From positions 186,001 to 250,000 of the forward strand of contig OX044355.1 of NCBI GenBank assembly GCA_943846595.1: 64,000 nt of DNA, written 5' to 3'. Below, one piece after another: positions 26,789 through 36,269 of this stretch. Within the stretch, counting starts at the first letter, position 1; every line of letters begins with the position of its first letter. The stretch comes from an uncultured Polaribacter sp. (GTDB taxonomy: Bacteria > Bacteroidota > Bacteroidia > Flavobacteriales > Flavobacteriaceae). Both the position numbers and the translations under genes were made by a program. The notes beneath the pieces were generated by a model, which was not told the DNA's origin, did not search any database, and saw only the letters and a list, made by a program, of their open reading frames with translations.

Positions 26789-28018
26789 TTACAGTTCTTT
26801 TATTTGAATCCCTATTTGTTGCATGTCCTTCCAGAATTTCTGATAGGATTTAGAAACCACTTCAGCATTCAAAATAGCAATCGGCACTTTAAAAGCTAAA
26901 GGCGCAAAAGCCATTGCCATTCTGTGATCGTTGTAGGTTTTAATTGCAATATTCTCATGCATTACCTCTGACGTTGAAAGCGATAAGCTTTCATTGGTAA
27001 TTGCGATGACCGCACCTAATTTTTTTAATTCTGCTTCCAATGCTTCTAACCGATCTGTTTCCTTAATTTTTAAGGTGTGAAGTCCTGTTAAGTGACAAGC
27101 GACTCCCAATCCAAAGCAAGTAACAGCAATGGTTTGCGCAATGTCTGGAGCATTTTTTAGGTCAAGCGTTAAAGGACCCGCATCTGATGTTCTTACTTTT
27201 TTTAAGGTGATTGTATTTTGGTCAAAAACCGTTTCAACACCAAAGTAGGTATATATTTCTGCCAAACAGGAATCTCCCTGTAAACTTTCTTTTTTATAGG
27301 CAGACAGTTGAATTTCAGATCCAACTTCACTAAACGCTGCAACAGAATAAAAATAAGAAGCAGAACTCCAATCAGATTCTACAACCACCGTTTGCTTTTG
27401 AAGCTGTTTTGCTGGTAAAACTTGAATGGTATTCCCTTCAAAATAGGTTGATATTCCCAATTGATTCAACAAACTCAAAGTCATTTTTATATATGGAATC
27501 GAAGTAATTTCACCCATTAACTCAATGGTTACCCCTTTTGCTAAGTGAGTTCCCATTAGTATTAAAGAAGATATATATTGACTACTCACATTGCCATTAA
27601 TTTGTACCTTGTCTTTTGTAATGGCTTTTCCTTTAATTCTTACTGGTGGATATCCTTCATTTTCTACATAAGAAATGTCTGCTCCCAAGTCTCTTAGGGC
27701 TTCCACTAAAACACCAATGGGTCTTTGCTGCATTCTCTCTGAACCCGTTAAAATCACCTCGCTATTTTGTTTCGACGAAAAATAACCAACCAAAAAACGC
27801 ATGGCAGTTCCAGCATGACCAATATCTATGAAAGATGCTTTCGTAGAGAGAGCCTGCTGCAAATGCTTCGAATCATCTGAATCTGATAAATTATCTATCG
27901 AAATTTCTGGAAACAATTGTTGTAAAATGAGCAATCGGTTCGACTCACTTTTAGATCCAGAAATTACTATTTTCTCAATAATTTTTGCACTCGCACTAAC
28001 ATTTAATAAGATGTCCAT
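26789..28018 (-). CDS. aroA: 3-phosphoshikimate 1-carboxyvinyltransferase (EPSP synthase)
   Basis: Sixth step of the shikimate pathway: joins PEP and shikimate-3-phosphate. The 409-residue protein is slightly short but complete. It has [11 protein letters not shown] at the N-terminus, [12 protein letters not shown], and [13 protein letters not shown] near the C-terminus, with the final [12 protein letters not shown]. It is divergent from the large sortilin-like gene with only about 55 bases between starts. pabB, which uses the chorismate made by this pathway, is also in the window. Confidence 0.94.
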   Translation of the reverse strand: MDILLNVSASAKIIEKIVISGSKSESNRLLILQQLFPEISIDNLSDSDDSKHLQQALSTKASFIDIGHAGTAMRFLVGYFSSKQNSEVILTGSERMQQRPIGVLVEALRDLGADISYVENEGYPPVRIKGKAITKDKVQINGNVSSQYISSLILMGTHLAKGVTIELMGEITSIPYIKMTLSLLNQLGISTYFEGNTIQVLPAKQLQKQTVVVESDWSSASYFYSVAAFSEVGSEIQLSAYKKESLQGDSCLAEIYTYFGVETVFDQNTITLKKVRTSDAGPLTLDLKNAPDIAQTIAVTCFGLGVACHLTGLHTLKIKETDRLEALEAELKKLGAVIAITNESLSLSTSEVMHENIAIKTYNDHRMAMAFAPLAFKVPIAILNAEVVSKSYQKFWKDMQQIGIQIKEL

Positions 28019-28073
28019 TCTAAAACCTGATTTTAATTCTTATTTTTAGACTCGAAAACAATAACGAACCCCT

Positions 28074-31000
28074 ATGAAAAAATACTTCCTTCTGGCAATT
28101 TGCCTAGTTCTTTCTATAAGTGTCAAAGTTACTGCACAAAAAAAAGCTAACAAAATTTCTTCGGAATATTTTAGCGCAACAAAATGGCGAAATATTGGAC
28201 CCCATAGAGGCGGGCGAAGTGCAGCTGTAACTGGTGTTTCCGGAAAAGCCAATCTATTTTACATGGGCAGCACTGGTGGTGGTGTTTGGAAAACAACCGA
28301 TGCGGGAAACACTTGGACAAATATTTCTGACGGATTCTTTGGAGGATCTGTTGGTGCTATTGCGGTTTCTGAGAGTGACAACAATGTCATATATGTTGGA
28401 ATGGGAGAAAAAACCGTTCGAGGAAATGTTTCTTCAGGAGACGGAATTTGGAAATCTGAAAATGCTGGTAAAACCTGGAAACATATTGGATTAAAAAATT
28501 CAAGACACATTCCAAGAATGAGAATTCACCCTAAAAATGCTGAAATTGTTTTTGCAGCAGTCCTGGGCGACCTCTACAAACCAACCAAAGAAAGAGGCGT
28601 TTACAAATCGATTGATGGAGGAAAAAATTGGAAACGCGTACTTTTTGCCGATGAAAACTCAGGAGCTATAGATTTAATTATCGATCCAAACAATCCAAGA
28701 ATTTTATATGCAACTACCTGGGACGTTAGAAGAACACCCTATAGCTTATCTTCTGGCGGAAAAGGTTCGGCACTCTACAAGAGTACTGATGGTGGAGATA
28801 GTTGGGCAAACATATCTACCCATAAAGGACTCCCAAAGGGAACCTGGGGTATTAGTGGCGTTACTGTTTCGCCAGTAAATTCTGATATTGTGTGGGCACT
28901 TATCGAAAACGAAAAAGGAGGTGTTTACAAATCGATCGATGCAGGAACAACTTGGAAATTAATTAATGCAGAACGAAAATTAAGACAAAGAGCTTGGTAC
29001 TATACCCGTTTATATGCAGATACACAGGATGAAGACATTATATATGTATTGAATGTTCGGTATCACAAATCTACAGACGGAGGAAAAACCTATACCACAT
29101 TTAATGCACCTCATGGAGATCATCACGATTTGTGGATTGCACCCGAGGACAACCAACGAATGATAATTGCAGATGACGGTGGTGCACAAGTTTCTTTTGA
29201 TGCAGGAGAAAATTGGAGTACCTATATGAACCAACCAACGTCGCAGTTTTACAGAGTAACCACAGACAATCATTTTCCGTATCGAATTTATGTCGCTCAG
29301 CAAGACAATTCAACATTACGAATTCCCCATCGAACAAATGGTCGTTTTATCAACGAGCGTGATTGGGAAACAACAGCAGGTGGTGAAAGTGCACATATTG
29401 CTGTAGATCCCACGAACAATGATATTGTTTATGGTGGAAGTTATAGTGGATTACTTACAAGAAAAAACCATAAAACAGGAGAAACAAGAGCCATCAATGT
29501 TTGGCCAGACGATCCTATGGGCCACGGTGCCATCGATTCTAAATACCGTTTTCAATGGAATTTTCCAATCTTCTTCTCACCCAATACAACCAATCGATTA
29601 TATGCTGCATCAAATCATTTACATAAAACAGAAAATGAAGGACAGTCTTGGGAAGTGATCAGTCCAGATTTAACAAGGAATGATCCAAAAACATTAGGCC
29701 CTTCAGGAGGTCCAATTACCAAAGACAATACCAGTGTAGAATACTATGGAACCATTTTCGCAGCAGTAGAATCCAAGTATGAAAAAAACCTAATTTGGGT
29801 GGGTTCTGATGATGGATTAGTACATATCACAAAAAATGGAGGTGAAACTTGGACAGACATCACCCCAAAAAAAATGCCAGAATGGATGATGATTAATAGC
29901 ATAGCGGTAGATCCTTTTACAAAAGGAGGTGCTTATATTGTAGGCACAAAATACAAAACAGGAGATTACAGACCCTATATTTATAAAACCGAAAACTATG
30001 GAAAATCTTGGAAATTAATTGTTGATGGAATTGGAGAGGAAGCTTTTACTAGAGCATTGAAAGCAGACCCTAAAAGAAAAGGATTGCTATATGCCGGAAC
30101 TGAGCGTGGCATGTATATTTCATTTAATGATGGTAAAAACTGGCAACAATTCCAACAAAATTTACCCATCGTGCCCATTACCGATTTGGCCATTAAAAAT
30201 GACAATTTAATTGCAGCAACTCAAGGAAGATCTTTGTGGATTATAGATGACTTAACGCCAATTCATCAAATAAACCAAGAGTTGATGGAACAAGAGGTGG
30301 TGCTTTTTAAACCCCAAGACGCATATCGAATGGGAGGAGGAAACGGACGCACCTCAAGAACTGCAGGAACCAATCATCCAGGAGGCGCTGCCCTGAATTT
30401 TTTCATCAAACAAATAGGAGAAAAAGACAGCATCGCTCTCCGTATTTTTGATGCGAATAATCAGTTGGTAAAAATATTTAGTAATCACCCAAATAAAGAT
30501 CAAAAAGAAAGCCTACTAAAGGTCGAAGAAGGAAACAATATTTGCTATTGGAACATGATGTATGAGGGTGCCGAAAAAGTAAAAGGAATGATTTTGTGGT
30601 GGGCATCTTTAAATGGTCCAATGGCTTTACCTGGGAAATATACCGTTGAATTGTCTGTAAACGGCAAAACCCAGAAACAATCCTTTTCGCTATTAAGAAA
30701 CCCTGTTTCTGAAGCTTCCGAAGCGGATATGAAAGCGCAATTTGATTTCATTAATGAAATCAATAAAAAAGTAACAGAAATTCATATTGCCCTGAAGAAT
30801 GTAAAAAAAGTAAACGCACAAATTGCGATCTTAAAAAAATCAATTGCTGACAAGAAAAAGCACAAAGAATTGATTGATTTCGCAAATACATTGGTCAAAG
30901 AGATGACGGCAATAGAAGAAACATTGTATCAGACCAAAAGTAAAAGTGGACAAGATCCTTTAAATTATCCGATTCGTTTGAATAATAAATTGGCACATAT

Positions 31001-31181
31001 CAATTCACTAACCCGAGTTGGAAACTACAGACCTACCCAGCAAGAAATTGATTTTAAAAATGAGATTACAAAAAAGATTGATATCGAATTGGCAAAATTA
31101 TATACTTTGTTTGAAATCAAAGTTCAAGCATTGAATAAAAAGGTGAAAGAAAGTACGATCGGCTTTATTCAATTGGATTGA
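28074..31181 (+). CDS. Sortilin/VPS10-like beta-propeller secreted protein
   Basis: A 1,035-residue exported protein with a signal peptide ending at about residue 21 (VTAQ). Many BNR/Asp-box-type repeats (such as STDGGDSWANIS, KSIDAGTTWK, KTENEGQSWE, KNGGETWTDI) build one or two large beta-propellers through about residue 720. The C-terminal part has a beta domain, then a coiled, Lys-rich helical region (about 880-1035). Databases often call these 'glycosyl hydrolase', but no glycosidase catalytic pair is evident. A role in binding or processing extracellular polymers is inference. Confidence 0.82.
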   Translation: MKKYFLLAICLVLSISVKVTAQKKANKISSEYFSATKWRNIGPHRGGRSAAVTGVSGKANLFYMGSTGGGVWKTTDAGNTWTNISDGFFGGSVGAIAVSESDNNVIYVGMGEKTVRGNVSSGDGIWKSENAGKTWKHIGLKNSRHIPRMRIHPKNAEIVFAAVLGDLYKPTKERGVYKSIDGGKNWKRVLFADENSGAIDLIIDPNNPRILYATTWDVRRTPYSLSSGGKGSALYKSTDGGDSWANISTHKGLPKGTWGISGVTVSPVNSDIVWALIENEKGGVYKSIDAGTTWKLINAERKLRQRAWYYTRLYADTQDEDIIYVLNVRYHKSTDGGKTYTTFNAPHGDHHDLWIAPEDNQRMIIADDGGAQVSFDAGENWSTYMNQPTSQFYRVTTDNHFPYRIYVAQQDNSTLRIPHRTNGRFINERDWETTAGGESAHIAVDPTNNDIVYGGSYSGLLTRKNHKTGETRAINVWPDDPMGHGAIDSKYRFQWNFPIFFSPNTTNRLYAASNHLHKTENEGQSWEVISPDLTRNDPKTLGPSGGPITKDNTSVEYYGTIFAAVESKYEKNLIWVGSDDGLVHITKNGGETWTDITPKKMPEWMMINSIAVDPFTKGGAYIVGTKYKTGDYRPYIYKTENYGKSWKLIVDGIGEEAFTRALKADPKRKGLLYAGTERGMYISFNDGKNWQQFQQNLPIVPITDLAIKNDNLIAATQGRSLWIIDDLTPIHQINQELMEQEVVLFKPQDAYRMGGGNGRTSRTAGTNHPGGAALNFFIKQIGEKDSIALRIFDANNQLVKIFSNHPNKDQKESLLKVEEGNNICYWNMMYEGAEKVKGMILWWASLNGPMALPGKYTVELSVNGKTQKQSFSLLRNPVSEASEADMKAQFDFINEINKKVTEIHIALKNVKKVNAQIAILKKSIADKKKHKELIDFANTLVKEMTAIEETLYQTKSKSGQDPLNYPIRLNNKLAHINSLTRVGNYRPTQQEIDFKNEITKKIDIELAKLYTLFEIKVQALNKKVKESTIGFIQLD

Positions 31182-31198
31182 TTCTACTGTGTCTATAT

Positions 31199-31234
31199 AA
31201 GCGTGTTGGAGCATACAAAGTCTTCAACACGCTT
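31199..31234 (+). terminator. Hairpin after the sortilin-like gene
   Basis: AAGCGTGTTG (31199-31208) pairs perfectly with CAACACGCTT (31225-31234) around a 16-base loop, 17 bases after the stop codon. There is only a short T run after it. Confidence 0.55.
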
Positions 31235-31316
31235 TGACTTACACATCGATGAAATAAAAAAATAATTTTTAATAATTATAAGGAAGTTAGTCTGAGCGTG
31301 TCGAAGTTTTAAGCAA

Positions 31317-31565
31317 TTACTTCATATTCTTATTGGTAACATACATCCCGTAGATAAAACAGATAACCACTTTTGTTCCCCAGAAAATTTTCCATTTCCC
31401 AGCAGCAAAATTAATTTCAGAAACTACAGCCCAATCTCCAGCAAAAATGGCTTTCCAACTATTAAAAAAAAGAGAGAATAACGTAACAATGAGAAAGAAG
31501 GGGATTGCCACTTTTAGCACATTGCTCCAAAATTCTTGTTGTTTTATTTTTTGTGAAAAATTCAT
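31317..31565 (-). CDS. Small membrane protein of unknown function
   Basis: An 82-residue protein with two hydrophobic segments (about 18-38 and 56-78) separated by a loop with AGDWAVVSEINFAAGKWK. I do not recognise a family. Its ATG follows the stop codon of the MazG-like gene without a gap, so both are translated from one mRNA. Nothing links it to nucleotide metabolism except that position. Confidence 0.6.
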   Translation of the reverse strand: MNFSQKIKQQEFWSNVLKVAIPFFLIVTLFSLFFNSWKAIFAGDWAVVSEINFAAGKWKIFWGTKVVICFIYGMYVTNKNMK

Positions 31566-31892
31566 TTATTTTAATTTTTGATTGTTGTGATGACGATCGT
31601 GATCACGTTGTGTTTTAATAGCTAATTTTTTCTCGAAAGCATCTTTTAAGTCAATACCTGTTTGGTTTGCCAGACAAAGCACAACAAAGAGTACGTCTGC
31701 TAATTCTTCCCCTAAATCTTTATTTTTATCCGATGCTTTCTCACTTTGCTCCCCATATCTTCGGGCGATGATTCTGGCTACTTCGCCAACCTCTTCGGTT
31801 AGTTGTGCCATATTGGTTAATTCGTTAAAATAACGTACACCGTGGGCTTTGATCCAATCGTCTACTTGCTTCTGAGCGTTTTCTATATTCAT
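31566..31892 (-). CDS. MazG-like nucleotide pyrophosphohydrolase
   Basis: A 108-residue all-alpha NTP pyrophosphatase. The metal-binding residues are visible: E33-E-x-x-E37 in LTEEVGEVAR and E62/E63 with D66 in GEELADVLF. Such enzymes remove abnormal or excess nucleoside triphosphates. The single short domain resembles RS21-C6/MazG-like proteins rather than full-length MazG. It sits between aat and the small membrane protein gene on the minus strand. Confidence 0.85.
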   Translation of the reverse strand: MNIENAQKQVDDWIKAHGVRYFNELTNMAQLTEEVGEVARIIARRYGEQSEKASDKNKDLGEELADVLFVVLCLANQTGIDLKDAFEKKLAIKTQRDHDRHHNNQKLK

Positions 31893-31937
31893 GTTTCAGT
31901 TTTCTGTGCATGTAAAGTTACAAAGTCTTCTAGATAT

Positions 31938-32564
31938 TTAAGATTTTAAAAGCTGTAAAAATTGATTCCTTGAAATTTCTCTTGCTCCTAAACTTTCCAA
32001 ATGGGCATTATGCACCTGACAATCGATCAACTTATACCCCCCTTTTCTCACCAAGTGAATGAATGCCAATTTCGATGTGTTTGAGATTTTTGAAAACATA
32101 CTTTCTCCACAAAACACAGTGCCAACTTCAACTCCATACAAACCACCAACCAATTCATCTCCTTGCCAAACTTCAATTGATTTTGCAATACCCATAGTAT
32201 GTAATTTAAAATATGCTTGCTCCATATCATTGGTGATCCAAGTTCCTAAACCCTCTTTTCTCTCAACATTCTTACAGTTGAAAATGACTTCTTTAAAAGC
32301 CGTATTTTCTGTAATGGAATAGGTGGTTTTTTTGAGAACTTGTCGCATCGATTTCGAAACTTTCAATTCTTCAGGATATAAGACCATTCTTTCTGCTGGA
32401 CAATACCAAACAATAGGTTCTCCATCGGAAAACCATGGGAAAATTCCGTTTTTATATGCGTGAATTAACCTTTTCTCAGATAAATCCCCACCCAAAGCAA
32501 GCACCCCGTCATTGGTTGCATTATCATAAGAAGGAAAATCGATTGTTTCAGAAAGCCAAATCAA
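31938..32564 (-). CDS. aat: Leucyl/phenylalanyl-tRNA--protein transferase
   Basis: Adds Leu or Phe from charged tRNA to N-terminal Arg/Lys of proteins, marking them for ClpAP degradation (N-degron pathway). The 208-residue length is normal. WFSDGEPIVWYCPAERMVL, GLGTWITNDMEQAYFKLH, GGLYGVEVGTVFCGESMF and the final IDCQVHNAHLESLGA are signature segments. It is the first gene of the minus-strand unit aat / mazG-like / small membrane protein, divergent from the DedA-like gene. Confidence 0.94.
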   Translation of the reverse strand: MIWLSETIDFPSYDNATNDGVLALGGDLSEKRLIHAYKNGIFPWFSDGEPIVWYCPAERMVLYPEELKVSKSMRQVLKKTTYSITENTAFKEVIFNCKNVERKEGLGTWITNDMEQAYFKLHTMGIAKSIEVWQGDELVGGLYGVEVGTVFCGESMFSKISNTSKLAFIHLVRKGGYKLIDCQVHNAHLESLGAREISRNQFLQLLKS

Positions 32565-32651
32565 AATTATTGCTGTTTTTTTTATGAGATTTTAAGAATC
32601 ACAAAAATTTGTTAATATTTTTTTCATACCTGTTTTCACAAAATTAGTTCT

Positions 32652-32659
32652 TATTTTTG
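32652..32659 (+). promoter_or_regulatory. -7 box of the DedA-like gene
   Basis: TATTTTTG, 24 bases before the TTG start at 32684. No -33 TTG at standard spacing. Confidence 0.4.
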
Positions 32660-32683
32660 CAAAACAATTAAAATACTTTCCGA

Positions 32684-33313
32684 TTGGAAAAAAAAGTAAA
32701 AAAAAGAAAAAAAAATACTGCGTTTATAGGCAAGAGACTCCATAACTATTATGAAAGAACTGGCTTTTACTTGTTTGTTTGGGAAAGTCTTAAAAAAGCA
32801 TTCTTACCCATTGTATTGGTCGTTATTTGTTTGTTTTTATTTAACAAATATGTTTATGACATCAATGATGGTCTAGAAAACTTAACCGAAACCTTTTCTC
32901 GAATCGGTGTGTTAACGACTTTTTTCATCTCCGAGACTTTACTGGGTTTAATACCTCCAGAAATATTTATTGCTTGGTCTAAAAAAACAGCAGACCCAAT
33001 TTTCAATTTAACTCTTTTAGCAACACTATCTTATGGTGGTGGATTAATTTCTTATTTTTTGGGTCGAATGACTTTAAAACTAAAAGCGGTAAAAAATTAC
33101 TTGGAAGTAAAAATGGCTGAAAATCTAAAAAACACTCGCAAATGGGGTGGTTTCTTAATTTTGGTGGGTGCTTTATTGCCCTTACCTTTTTCAATTGCTT
33201 GTCTTGCTGCTGGAATGATAAAATACTCTTTTAGGAACGTTGTGATCTTTGGTTTATTTCGCTTTGCCCGATTTGCCATTTATGCATGGGCAATTTTTAA
33301 AGTAGTCAATTAA
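32684..33313 (+). CDS. DedA-like (VTT domain) membrane protein
   Basis: A 209-residue inner-membrane protein with a very basic N-terminus (EKKVKKRKKN), a first helix at about 38-55 and further helices at about 75-95, 105-125, 150-172 and 180-205. The segment LLGLIPPEIFIAW and the later GALLPLPFSIACLAAGM resemble the DedA/VTT (SNARE-associated) fold of lipid scramblases. Function is inferred from family only. It begins at TTG 32684, and the DUF1456 gene follows 19 bases later with its own promoter box. Confidence 0.7.
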   Translation: MEKKVKKRKKNTAFIGKRLHNYYERTGFYLFVWESLKKAFLPIVLVVICLFLFNKYVYDINDGLENLTETFSRIGVLTTFFISETLLGLIPPEIFIAWSKKTADPIFNLTLLATLSYGGGLISYFLGRMTLKLKAVKNYLEVKMAENLKNTRKWGGFLILVGALLPLPFSIACLAAGMIKYSFRNVVIFGLFRFARFAIYAWAIFKVVN

Positions 33314-33320
33314 TTTCTCT

Positions 33321-33328
33321 TACATTTG
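33321..33328 (+). promoter_or_regulatory. -7 box of the DUF1456 gene
   Basis: TACATTTG, 4 bases before ATG 33333, implying a leaderless or nearly leaderless transcript. Confidence 0.4.
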
Positions 33329-33332
33329 CATT

Positions 33333-33578
33333 ATGGGACTGACAAATAACGATATTTTAAAAAAATTACGTGTGGCGCATAAATTGCGTGATACTGATAT
33401 TATAGCAATCTGCGCTTTGGCAGATTTTAAGGTAAGTAAAGGAGAATTAGGTGCTTTATTCAGAAACGAAGCGCATGATAAATATGTAGAATGTGGGGAT
33501 CAAATTCTACGTAATTTCTTAAACGGACTGGTAATTCACTTACGAGGGCCTATGCCTAAAAAAGGAGAAAAAAAGTAA
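33333..33578 (+). CDS. DUF1456 (YehS-like) protein, single repeat
   Basis: An 81-residue protein matching the repeat unit of YehS/DUF1456: NNDILKKLRVAHKLRDTDI and the end ECGDQILRNFLNGLVIHLRG. E. coli YehS has two such units in tandem; this protein has one, closest to the second unit, so it may work as a dimer. Function is unknown. It ends before a long palindromic terminator and is convergent with the DUF3127 gene. Confidence 0.8.
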   Translation: MGLTNNDILKKLRVAHKLRDTDIIAICALADFKVSKGELGALFRNEAHDKYVECGDQILRNFLNGLVIHLRGPMPKKGEKK

Positions 33579-33630
33579 TTCTTTAAACTACTTTTTGTTT
33601 GAAAAAGAACAACACTACATTCATTAAACA

Positions 33631-33668
33631 ACAAAAGAGTGTTCATTATATAATGAACACTCTTTTGT
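33631..33668. terminator. 38-bp perfect palindrome, bidirectional terminator
   Basis: A perfect inverted repeat without loop (centre between 33649 and 33650) with A-rich left and T-rich right ends. It lies between the convergent DUF1456 and DUF3127 genes, so it can form the same hairpin in both transcripts. Confidence 0.75.
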
Positions 33669-33695
33669 GTGATTGCTAAAAATCTTTACGAAACG

Positions 33696-34061
33696 TTAGA
33701 AAGGCAAATCGTCTGGTTCTGCATCAGAAACATTTGCTGCAGGTTGAAATTGATCTACTGGAGGCAAGTTGCTTGGAGCTGCTTGCGACAATCCTTCAAT
33801 TCTCCACCCTTGTATAGAGTTAAAGTATTTTGCTTCTCCTTGTGGGTTGATCCATTCTCTACCTCTCAAATTGATCGCAACTTTTACATCTTGACCCACA
33901 GCAAAATTGTTTAATAAATCACATTTATCTTGTACAAATTCTACCATAATCATTTGAGGGTATTGCTCGTCTGTTGTAACAACCAATTCTCTTTTTCTAA
34001 ATCCGTTTGATCCAAAAGTTTGCACCTCACCAATTAACTTTACTTTACCGATTACTTCCAT
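33696..34061 (-). CDS. DUF3127 OB-fold protein with SSB-like tail
   Basis: A 121-residue protein. The N-terminal part is a DUF3127 OB-fold-like domain (VKLIGEVQTFGSNGFRKRELVV, VGQDVKVAINLRGREW). A flexible Pro/Gln/Ala-rich linker follows, then an acidic tail EPDDLPF. That tail closely resembles the SSB C-terminal tip (DDxPF) that binds DNA repair proteins, so this may be a second single-strand DNA-binding protein. The function is inferred. The flavin reductase gene is 13 bases upstream on the same strand. Confidence 0.8.
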   Translation of the reverse strand: MEVIGKVKLIGEVQTFGSNGFRKRELVVTTDEQYPQMIMVEFVQDKCDLLNNFAVGQDVKVAINLRGREWINPQGEAKYFNSIQGWRIEGLSQAAPSNLPPVDQFQPAANVSDAEPDDLPF

Positions 34062-34074
34062 AATATATTCTTAA

Positions 34075-34935
34075 CTATTTAATTAAAAGCACTTTCCAAG
34101 CACTTTCTACCTCTTTTTTGTTTAAAAACTCTTTCGCAAATGTATGTTTTTTTAGGGTTTCTAACCCAATAAATTTTGGATGTTCTTTTGCAAAGTTATC
34201 AACAGTACTCTTGCTTGGCAATTGTGCTACATTGCCTAACATCCCTAAGTCATTTCCAGTTAAAATAGGGCTATTTCTAATAGCTGCTGGAATGGCATCT
34301 ACTCCAATTCCCAAACTACTTATTGGTTTCAAAATTTCAAAGAAACCAGCTCGTGCTCTTGAATAATAACTTCCACCAGCTCGTGCTACTAAATCAATTT
34401 TATACTGATCTATTGCTCCATGCACATCCAAAACAGCTTCAGAAATATGCATTTTTACAACTTCACAAACAATTAAATTCCCAGCACCACCTTCACTACC
34501 AGTCCCAATTACATCGGTCACTTTGCATTCAAATTGTACAGGAGACTCTGCCACTCTAAAGGGCTTAATATTCTCTGAAGCCAACATGGTAAAACCCGCT
34601 TTATCAAATTCATTTACTCCTGCTGGATATTCAGAACTGCTCAAAGACATTTGTTGCACGATGTCATAGTTGACCATATTAATGACCACTTCTTTTGTAG
34701 CCAATGCATTTTCTAAAGTATGTTTTGTGGTATTGTCTCGAACTCTTCTTGCAGGAGAAAATATAAGAATCGGCGGATTGGCACCAAAAACATTGAAAAA
34801 ACTAAACGGAGATAGATTTGGATTTCCGTCTGCATCCATCGTACTTGCAAAAGCAATCGGTCTTGGCGCAACAGCGCCTAATAAATAACCGTGTAATTTA
34901 TTGGTTGAAATTTCTTTTGGGTCTATTGAAAGCAT
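34075..34935 (-). CDS. Flavin reductase-like FMN-binding protein
   Basis: A 286-residue split-barrel flavoprotein. The N-terminal domain has the flavin-reductase-like signature (LGAVAPRPIAFASTMDADGN, LSPFSFFNVFGANPPIL and RRVRDNTTKHTL). The C-terminal 90 residues are an extra helical extension typical of the Bacteroidetes form. It may supply reduced FMN or act as an oxidoreductase itself; no monooxygenase partner is nearby. It precedes the DUF3127 gene on the minus strand. Confidence 0.85.
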   Translation of the reverse strand: MLSIDPKEISTNKLHGYLLGAVAPRPIAFASTMDADGNPNLSPFSFFNVFGANPPILIFSPARRVRDNTTKHTLENALATKEVVINMVNYDIVQQMSLSSSEYPAGVNEFDKAGFTMLASENIKPFRVAESPVQFECKVTDVIGTGSEGGAGNLIVCEVVKMHISEAVLDVHGAIDQYKIDLVARAGGSYYSRARAGFFEILKPISSLGIGVDAIPAAIRNSPILTGNDLGMLGNVAQLPSKSTVDNFAKEHPKFIGLETLKKHTFAKEFLNKKEVESAWKVLLIK

Positions 34936-35050
34936 TCTTACTTTTTTTTATAAACAATTGCCTTGCACGCAATTGAAATGTTTAAACTTTTAAATTGTCC
35001 GATCAAGGACAAAAATTTATTGATATGTAAAGATACTATCAAAATCATAA

Positions 35051-36235
35051 ATGAGTTATATCAAAGAAACCTTTATATTTGTTTTGATGAACTTTCTTAC
35101 AAACACTCTTTTATTTAAGCGAATTGCCATTCTAATTTCTTTAATTATTGTGTCATTGATCCTCTGGAATACCGCAGTATTTTTTCAAAAATTCAAACAA
35201 GAAGAACGTGCTAAAATAGAAATTTTTGCAACCGCACAAAGAGAACTTTCTACGAATGAAGATTTAAATGCTAATGTAGATTTACCGCTAAAAATCATTA
35301 AAAATAGCACTGATATTCCAATGATTTTAGTCAATGAAGTGGGTGAAATTGAATATAAGAATTTAGATACTATAAAAAGTCAAGATCCGATATATGTGCA
35401 AAATCAATTGCAAAAAATGAAATCTGAAAATGCTCCCATCGAGATCAGTTATAATGGAAAAAACAAAAAATTCATCTATTACAGAGATTCCGATCTTTTA
35501 AACAAACTCACCTATTACCCACTCGCACTTATCCTAATTCTAGTTTTATTCCTCAGTGTGATTTATCTATTTTTTAGTTCCAATAAAGCAGCGGAAACCA
35601 ATAAATTATGGACAGGAATGGCGAAAGAAACTGCGCATCAAATTGGCACACCCCTTTCTTCTTTACTGGGATGGATTGCCATTCTAAAAATGGAAAAAAT
35701 AAATGAAAAATATGTATCAGAAATTGAAAAAGATGTGCATCGTTTAAACACCATCGCCAATCGATTTTCTAAAATTGGTTCTGTTCCAGAACTTAAAAAG
35801 GAAAACATTGTTCACATTACAAAACAAGTCTATGATTATTTAGAATCTCGAAGTTCAAAACAAATTTTATTTACCTTTTATTCCGAGAGAAAAGAACTTT
35901 TTGTCAATTTAAATAATGAACTTTTTGGCTGGGTAATTGAAAACCTAATCAAAAATGCTATTGACGCAATGCAAAAAGAAGGTGCTTTAAAGCTAGAAAT
36001 CGCCCCCATTGGAAAAAACGTAAAAATTTGCATTTCAGATTCAGGAAAAGGGATGCACAAATCGTTGTTTAAGCAAATTTTCAAACCGGGTTTTACTACA
36101 AAAAAAAGAGGTTGGGGATTGGGATTGTCACTTTCTAAAAGAATTGTGGAAGATTACCACAAAGGAAAAATAAGTGTGCAAAAATCGGAAATCGGAAAAG
36201 GAACTACTTTTGAAATTTTATTAGAAAGTGTTTAA
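35051..36235 (+). CDS. Membrane sensor histidine kinase
   Basis: A 394-residue sensor kinase. Two membrane helices (about 24-44 and 155-175) flank a periplasmic sensor of about 110 residues. The phospho-accepting His196 lies in KETAHQIGTPLSSLLGW, followed by the N box (ENLIKNAIDAM), G1 (DSGKGM) and G2 (RGWGLGLSLSKRIVEDY) of the ATPase domain. No response regulator lies next to it, so it is an orphan whose partner must be elsewhere. A second ATG at 35087 is an equally good start and would remove 12 residues. Confidence 0.9.
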   Translation: MSYIKETFIFVLMNFLTNTLLFKRIAILISLIIVSLILWNTAVFFQKFKQEERAKIEIFATAQRELSTNEDLNANVDLPLKIIKNSTDIPMILVNEVGEIEYKNLDTIKSQDPIYVQNQLQKMKSENAPIEISYNGKNKKFIYYRDSDLLNKLTYYPLALILILVLFLSVIYLFFSSNKAAETNKLWTGMAKETAHQIGTPLSSLLGWIAILKMEKINEKYVSEIEKDVHRLNTIANRFSKIGSVPELKKENIVHITKQVYDYLESRSSKQILFTFYSERKELFVNLNNELFGWVIENLIKNAIDAMQKEGALKLEIAPIGKNVKICISDSGKGMHKSLFKQIFKPGFTTKKRGWGLGLSLSKRIVEDYHKGKISVQKSEIGKGTTFEILLESV

Positions 36236-36269
36236 GCACTTTTTTGAAATCTAAAAAAAACAATCCTAT

